Origin: Christensenella sp034926635
GTDB lineage: Bacteria; Bacillota; Clostridia; Christensenellales; Christensenellaceae
Assembly (NCBI GenBank): GCA_034926635.1
Contig: JAYFQX010000012.1
Coordinates: 48,754 to 112,753, forward strand
Length of the DNA stretch: 64,000 nucleotides
Reading direction: 5' to 3'
Every line of letters starts with the position of its first letter. Within the stretch, counting starts at the first letter, position 1. Made by a program: the position numbers and the translations under genes. This document shows, one piece after another, positions 60,368 through 64,000 of the stretch. Under the pieces are notes generated by a model that was given only the letters and a program-made list of their open reading frames with translations, searched no databases and was not told the DNA's origin.

Positions 60368-60413
60368 TTATGGAACAATTATTTAGTAAAGTCCGAAATT
60401 GTTACCTCCATAA
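60368..60413. repeat. inverted repeat upstream of the importer operon
   Basis: TTATGGAACAATT (60368-60380) is answered by AATTGTTACCTCCATAA (60397-60413), 13 matching bases with a short insertion on one arm. Possible operator or RNA hairpin. The rest of the 558-base gap (60267-60824) is AT-rich and holds no gene. Confidence 0.5.
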
Positions 60414-60724
60414 TACAAGCACTTGATAGGGTATGCAATGATCCGAAAAGGTGTTATTGCACACACGTGCAGCAATCGCCAGCACAACTGCACACATGCG
60501 CAGGAACAATATTTTTGATCTTTTTTCCTTGTAGTCTTATACAAATTTAAATCCTATATTTTTTCAATAAGAACTTCCATGCAAGTTTTGCGAGTCAAAC
60601 ACTTCTACTGCAACTTTGATCTTTATTAAAAAAATCTTTTTGTTCATAATAAAAAACAATTATATAGACAAATTGGATTTTACTCTTACCAAACAACACC
60701 TATTCCTGTCACAGATTCTGCTAT

Positions 60725-60785
60725 AGGCATAAAGCCTTTCCATAAAAAAAAACGACTGCACCCGCGGGTACAGTCGTTTTTTTAT
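60725..60785 (-). terminator. duplicated terminator, copy 2, after the small lipoprotein gene
   Basis: Nearly identical to 54973-55030, including the stop-codon region and the 5' flank of the surface protein gene; the A- and T-runs differ by one or two bases. It lies 40 bases after the lipoprotein stop codon and can end that transcript. Confidence 0.88.
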
Positions 60786-60824
60786 AGTTAACTTTATTCC
60801 ATATTTTACGGTGCTATATTACTT

Positions 60825-61175
60825 TTAGCTCCGCGTATATTCATAAGTTGTATCGGACGCTTCATCAACCAGCGTTAAACGATCGCCGTTAATTGAATAC
60901 GTATAGGCCATGGCTTCATCGCTTTCCATACCAAATAACTCGGCATAAATATTAAGCTTATCTCCATCCGTATCATATTTAAAATCAAAAGATAATAATG
61001 CATTTTCATTATGGCCTGTGCCGTCCGCTTTAAACTCATAGGTCTCTTCCATGATATCGGCGCCTTTCCACTTTCCTACCAGCGGCGAAACGTCTTCCGA
61101 TTTTCCTCCCGCATTACATCCCATAAACAAACACAACACAAATACCAATAAAACCACAATACAAACTCTTTTCAT
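60825..61175 (-). CDS. small lipoprotein with a lipocalin-like domain
   Basis: A 116-residue exported protein: signal peptide with lipobox LFMGC (Cys 20), then a short beta-barrel-like domain (LVGKWKGADIMEETYEFKADGTGHN..., FDFKYDTDGDKLNIYAE..., YTYSINGDRLTLVDE). The GxWKG opening and repeated strands resemble DUF5640/lipocalin-like proteins common in Firmicutes. Function unknown. GGAGG lies five bases before the ATG. Its promoter carries a palindrome shared with the gene at 63573. Confidence 0.8.
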   Translation of the reverse strand: MKRVCIVVLLVFVLCLFMGCNAGGKSEDVSPLVGKWKGADIMEETYEFKADGTGHNENALLSFDFKYDTDGDKLNIYAELFGMESDEAMAYTYSINGDRLTLVDEASDTTYEYTRS

Positions 61176-61261
61176 TTCTTCCTCCAATGCAGTAATAAAA
61201 TTTTAATAATAAATAATTATAATTTGTGATATACGATTGTGAAGAGGCCTCTTCACAAAAA

Positions 61262-61306
61262 ATATTAACAATTCTATGCAAAATATGATAGTACCCTATG
61301 GGTACT
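61262..61306 (-). promoter_or_regulatory. operator-promoter of the small lipoprotein gene (LuxR-box-like)
   Basis: A 7+7 palindrome AGTACCC-ATA-GGGTACT (61290-61306) ends on the first base of a poor -35 (TATCAT, 61285-61290). A 17-base spacer and -10 TAATAT (61262-61267) follow. The operator centre is near -44, the class II activator position. The same arrangement occurs at 63659-63703. Confidence 0.72.
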
Positions 61307-61372
61307 CTTTTATGATTTCCAGTTTTTAATGCATAAATGTAACATTAAAATACATTTTTTAAATGAACTTCC

Positions 61373-62845
61373 TCAGGCTTCTTCGACTATTTCAGTTTCT
61401 GGTACACTCAATTCCTGCAGACGGTTACTGCGGCGAAGGAGATCAATATAAAGCAGCAATTCTTCTTTTGTGCCCACCGACAGTTTTCTGTAGATATTCT
61501 TGTTATGTTTTCGAACGGTATTGATGCTGATAAACGCCAGCTTTGGTATTTCCGCAATCTCGTGCCCATCGATGTAATAGCGCAGGATATTCCGCTCCGC
61601 AGGGGTCAGGGTCATAACGCCCGCAATAAAATCGTCCAGCATACCGAGGATTTCAGAAGCAAATTGATGTTGACCGGATGAATCCACTGTTTCCCCAAGC
61701 CGCATACTTTCCAGCTTCTCTAAGGAAATGATCTCCGTCTGCGCCTCATGATCAATATAAGATAAATCCACAAGATGCATCACATGCTCTACCGATTGCA
61801 CTTCTTTTGGTATATTCGCGATACAAATCTGAACCGGTAACTCTGTACTTTTATTTTGATACTGCCACCGCCCGGAAAACTTTGCGTATATCTTTTTTTC
61901 CAGTGCTTTTATATCGCAGTCCCTGTCACAAAAAATTGCTAATACAAAATGTCCTCTTTCACAGTCATAGGCATCAATTTTTTTAGATAAACCATTGAGC
62001 CATTCAGCGGCGCTGCCAATAACCCCGTTTGCATAATTCACATCCAGCGAAGCAATTTCAAAATATTTAGCACGCGAAAGCTTCACAATAATCACATTTT
62101 TAGAAATCCTGTTTTGCACGGCGAGATCGATATCCCGCAAAAAAACAGCGCGGTTATATATTTTTGTAACAGGGTTATAAACTGCGTTTGAATTTTCTAC
62201 CGTGGTCAGGAATCCAAAAATGCCAATGGATTGAAAAAATAATTCAAGTAACTGATGCGGCATAAAAATCTGCTGCACAAAAATAGGAATAATGCTGAAG
62301 ACCAGCAGCATAATCGCCGCATACCGCTGCGACTTCAATAACAGATTCCGAAACCGCACTGATAAATAGACTGTAAACAGCATATATAAATACCCCGCGG
62401 CATAAAGTGCATACATCATAACGCCGTGGGAATAGACGCCATTGGCATCGTAATAAAAAACCCAGCGGAAGATTGGATTGAGCGCTAACGGCAAAAATAT
62501 CGCTATAAATTCAGGTAACAAAAATAATACAACCCACAATTTTTTTATACGGTGATTTAGCCCCAGTAAAGTAATGATATACCATGCAAACAGGCAAGAT
62601 GTACTGGTATGAACAAAAAGAAAAATGTAATTCAGGACATCACGGGTAACATAGGTGTATTGTGCAATATAGGAGTTTCCCACAGAGCTCCAAATATCAA
62701 AAACAGCCGAAACCAGTGTTGCAATAATGACAAACAACAGTAATTTATTGGATTCCTTCTGCAAGCCTTTTTTAGAAATAATGATATATAACGAGAAAAT
62801 AGATATTATCCCGGCACAGATATCAAAGGTTACATTGTAAATCAT
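61373..62845 (-). CDS. membrane one-component LuxR-family regulator (7TM, GGDEF-like, HTH)
   Basis: A 490-residue protein. Seven predicted helices fill residues 1-215 in the style of histidine-kinase 7TM sensors. Residues about 225-375 (VTKIYNRAVFLRDIDLAVQNR..., HFVLAIFCDRDCDIKALEKKI) fit a GGDEF fold without the GGDEF motif, so probably no cyclase activity. The C-terminus (about 420-485) is a LuxR HTH (LTPAERNILRYYIDGHEIAEI, then ISINTVRKHNKNIYRKL). It should bind DNA directly from the membrane. The palindromes in the two flanking promoters are good targets. It starts at 62845. Confidence 0.85.
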   Translation of the reverse strand: MIYNVTFDICAGIISIFSLYIIISKKGLQKESNKLLLFVIIATLVSAVFDIWSSVGNSYIAQYTYVTRDVLNYIFLFVHTSTSCLFAWYIITLLGLNHRIKKLWVVLFLLPEFIAIFLPLALNPIFRWVFYYDANGVYSHGVMMYALYAAGYLYMLFTVYLSVRFRNLLLKSQRYAAIMLLVFSIIPIFVQQIFMPHQLLELFFQSIGIFGFLTTVENSNAVYNPVTKIYNRAVFLRDIDLAVQNRISKNVIIVKLSRAKYFEIASLDVNYANGVIGSAAEWLNGLSKKIDAYDCERGHFVLAIFCDRDCDIKALEKKIYAKFSGRWQYQNKSTELPVQICIANIPKEVQSVEHVMHLVDLSYIDHEAQTEIISLEKLESMRLGETVDSSGQHQFASEILGMLDDFIAGVMTLTPAERNILRYYIDGHEIAEIPKLAFISINTVRKHNKNIYRKLSVGTKEELLLYIDLLRRSNRLQELSVPETEIVEEA

Positions 62846-62903
62846 AAGGCGGCCCCTCCCCAGTCACCAAAACAACAAACGTACATAGATGTTATTATCT
62901 AAA

Positions 62904-62950
62904 ATTCTATACTAAATTTTATTTTTTATCAAGGAAGTTTGTATACAAAC
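62904..62950 (-). promoter_or_regulatory. predicted promoter of the LuxR-type regulator with upstream palindrome
   Basis: TTGATA (62927-62932) and TAGAAT (62904-62909) with a 17-base spacer. A perfect 14-bp palindrome GTTTGTATACAAAC (62937-62950) lies just upstream of the -35; it differs from the operator of the neighbours. Confidence 0.55.
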
Positions 62951-62972
62951 GCTTTTCTGCAAATATACCGAC

Positions 62973-63006
62973 AAAAAACTGCCGGAAGAAATCCTCCCGG
63001 CAGTTC
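62973..63006 (-). terminator. terminator after the 160-residue hypothetical gene
   Basis: On the minus strand AACTGCCGG-GAGGATTTCTT-CCGGCAGTT followed by TTTTG. Confidence 0.82.
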
Positions 63007-63090
63007 AGCACAGCACCCTATTATGTAGGTACACCCGCAAAACCTTGCTATCATATCCAGTTATACGCTCTCACAAAATCAATATATCGG

Positions 63091-63573
63091 TTACTTGTTC
63101 AGTTTCTTTACAAAAAATCCGGCGATCCTTTTCATGCCATCCGCCGCGTTAGTCATTCTGGTATAATCGCCATAAGTGCCTTCTTCTATCATCCGCTCCC
63201 GATTTTCTTTGATTAGCTCGCATTCCGCATTGATCCTGACTGTGTCCGCGACATCCGTCAGAGCATCTTTCAGGAGTTCCCCTTTATTTCCCGCTATGAT
63301 TTCCTTGGCGATTTTCCTCGACTCATGCTTTTGCTCCTTTGTCATTTTTACAGGTCTTGGGGTGCACTTGGGCAAGATCGTATAAAATCGATCCGCCAGC
63401 CCTGTAGAGACAAACCGTTCCTCAAATTCGGTCGCATTGGAACAATTTTCGCCAAGCGCAATTAATTCCGCTATAAAACAGTCAACTTCGTTTTTCATAT
63501 TTTGAGGCGTAGAATAATATTGTTGAAAAAAATCAACTCTTGCATCCACGCATCTTTTCACATCGTTAAACAT
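63091..63573 (-). CDS. helical hypothetical protein in the LuxR-box regulon
   Basis: A 160-residue soluble, mostly helical protein with no recognised family: MFNDVKRCVDARVDFFQQYY..., CFIAELIALGENCSNATEFEERF, a basic centre (MTKEQKHESRKIAKEIIAG) and a C-terminal ADGMKRIAGFFVKKLNK helix. It could be a small regulator or membrane-surface protein. A purine-rich GAGGGAGTAGGAG precedes the ATG. Its promoter carries the same operator as the small lipoprotein gene. Confidence 0.68.
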   Translation of the reverse strand: MFNDVKRCVDARVDFFQQYYSTPQNMKNEVDCFIAELIALGENCSNATEFEERFVSTGLADRFYTILPKCTPRPVKMTKEQKHESRKIAKEIIAGNKGELLKDALTDVADTVRINAECELIKENRERMIEEGTYGDYTRMTNAADGMKRIAGFFVKKLNK

Positions 63574-63658
63574 CTCCTACTCCCTCTTTTCCGGGCTCTT
63601 TGTTTCAAAAAACGCATCCCTATTTCCATGCATAAACAATACACGCCCTCTTCAAAGA

Positions 63659-63703
63659 ATACTATCTATTTTGCATAAAACATGATAGTATCCCATGGGT
63701 ACT
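63659..63703 (-). promoter_or_regulatory. operator-promoter of the 160-residue hypothetical gene (LuxR-box-like)
   Basis: AGTACCC-ATG-GGATACT (63687-63703; one mismatch in the palindrome) abuts TATCAT (63682-63687), then a 17-base spacer and -10 TAGTAT (63659-63664). About 25 bases upstream of the palindrome are also conserved with the copy at 61262-61306 (TTGGAAAT and flanks). Confidence 0.72.
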
Positions 63704-63814
63704 TTTTCATAATTTCCAATTTTTCATAGGCAAAACAGCTTCAAGAAAGCATGGAACGCCCTGCGGGCTTGATTTGCCTGAACCCACGTGGCTTCTTCTC
63801 CTATCTTTTCATTC

Positions 63815-63852
63815 AAAACAAAAGCCCATGTTTTCACATGGGCTTTTGTTTT
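63815..63852. terminator. strong bidirectional hairpin before the IS end
   Basis: AAAACAAAAGCCCATG-TTTT-CACATGGGCTTTTGTTTT, a 15-bp stem with T-runs in both directions. No gene ends close by, so it may belong to a gene lost when the insertion sequence arrived, or shield the area from IS transcription. The rest of 63704-63934 shows no gene. Confidence 0.75.
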
Positions 63853-63862
63853 GGCCAGACCA

Positions 63863-64000
63863 GACTGTCCAAAAAGTCGCTGAAAAGGCACAAGAGTGGT
63901 ACAATGAAGAAAAGCACAGTGGCGGTGAAAAGGGATGGAATACGTAAAAGGTGAAAGCAGAAACCAAAAGACATTTCTGCCGGATTGTGTGGAAGATTAT
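63863..64000 (+). mobile_element. left end of an IS1182-like insertion sequence (continues past the window)
   Basis: ACTGTCCAAAAAGTCGCTG (from about 63868) has the look of an IS terminal repeat, followed after about 50 bases by the start of a transposase. The other end lies outside the window. Confidence 0.55.
63935..64000 (+). CDS. IS1182-like transposase (first 22 codons)
   Basis: The frame from ATG 63935 to the window edge reads MEYVKGESRNQKTFLPDC then VEDY. The pattern (L/M)EYxxGxxRNQxxLxPxxxxDY is that of IS1182-family transposase N-termini. Only 22 codons are visible, so intactness cannot be judged. Confidence 0.7.
   Translation, partial: MEYVKGESRNQKTFLPDCVEDY

Noticed and set aside
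63751..63954. 67-codon plus-strand frame at the right end
   Set aside because: It crosses a strong terminator hairpin and the IS end, and is out of frame with the recognisable transposase start.

Overview
The window looks like a chromosome segment of a Gram-positive anaerobic Clostridia-type Firmicute. The signs are the tilS-hpt-ftsH order, strong GGAGG ribosome-binding sites, TTG and GTG starts, lipoboxes with no outer-membrane genes, a raiA-type RNA in front of a long HPF gene, TPP riboswitches and DUF4358/DUF4860 proteins. A Christensenellales-like origin is possible but I cannot prove it from this sequence. About 57 protein genes are supported, plus one tRNA, several structured RNAs and two traces of insertion sequences.

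Layout. 1-3.2 kb: housekeeping block tilS-hpt-ftsH on the minus strand (ftsH runs off the left edge). 3.4-6.9 kb: a type-B carboxylesterase, a radical SAM/YitT pair and tRNA-Met. 7-12 kb: a STAS / membrane SpoIIE-type phosphatase / VanZ-RDD block that looks like a partner-switching signalling unit. 12.2-22 kb: an IS3 transposase remnant, a DyP peroxidase, a small coiled-coil protein, an unassigned structured leader RNA in front of a GNAT gene, a 1544-residue PAS/GGDEF/EAL protein, a MerR/GyrI-like regulator with a 19-bp-spacer promoter, and a FUSC-type membrane protein. 22.1-28.9 kb: a complete thiazole/pyrimidine thiamin operon (thiS-F-G-H-tenI-E-D-C) behind two tandem TPP riboswitches, each with its own terminator. 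29-38.7 kb: secA, raiA RNA with hpf, an NlpC/P60 wall hydrolase with low-complexity repeats, a GH3 glycosidase with a membrane tail, a DUF2284 protein and a YbaK-type editing protein. 38.7-42.9 kb: a DHHW / MBOAT / DUF4358 / SGNH group, probably for O-acylation of an envelope polymer. 43.1-49.2 kb: a compact type IV pilus-like operon with pilC, four small pilin-like proteins, pilT, a transglutaminase lipoprotein and a BTAD regulator, but no pilB. 49.3-51.3 kb: isochorismatase-like and FMN-binding proteins and pnuC with a structured leader. 51.7-55 kb: a large beta-helix surface protein. 55-60.3 kb: an FGGY kinase plus ribose-type ABC importer. 60.8-63.6 kb: a membrane LuxR-family regulator between two small genes whose promoters share an operator. 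63.9 kb to the end: the start of an IS1182-like transposase.

Most interesting points. (1) Two promoters flanking the membrane LuxR regulator share a palindrome abutting a poor -35 at identical spacing, a plausible small regulon. (2) A roughly 60-bp terminator is duplicated on both sides of the sugar kinase/ABC cassette, which suggests the cassette was inserted there. (3) The leader at 13937-14149 folds into a closed multi-branch RNA that I cannot assign to a known class. (4) TPP riboswitches are doubled in tandem. (5) The pilus locus has a retraction ATPase but no extension ATPase nearby.
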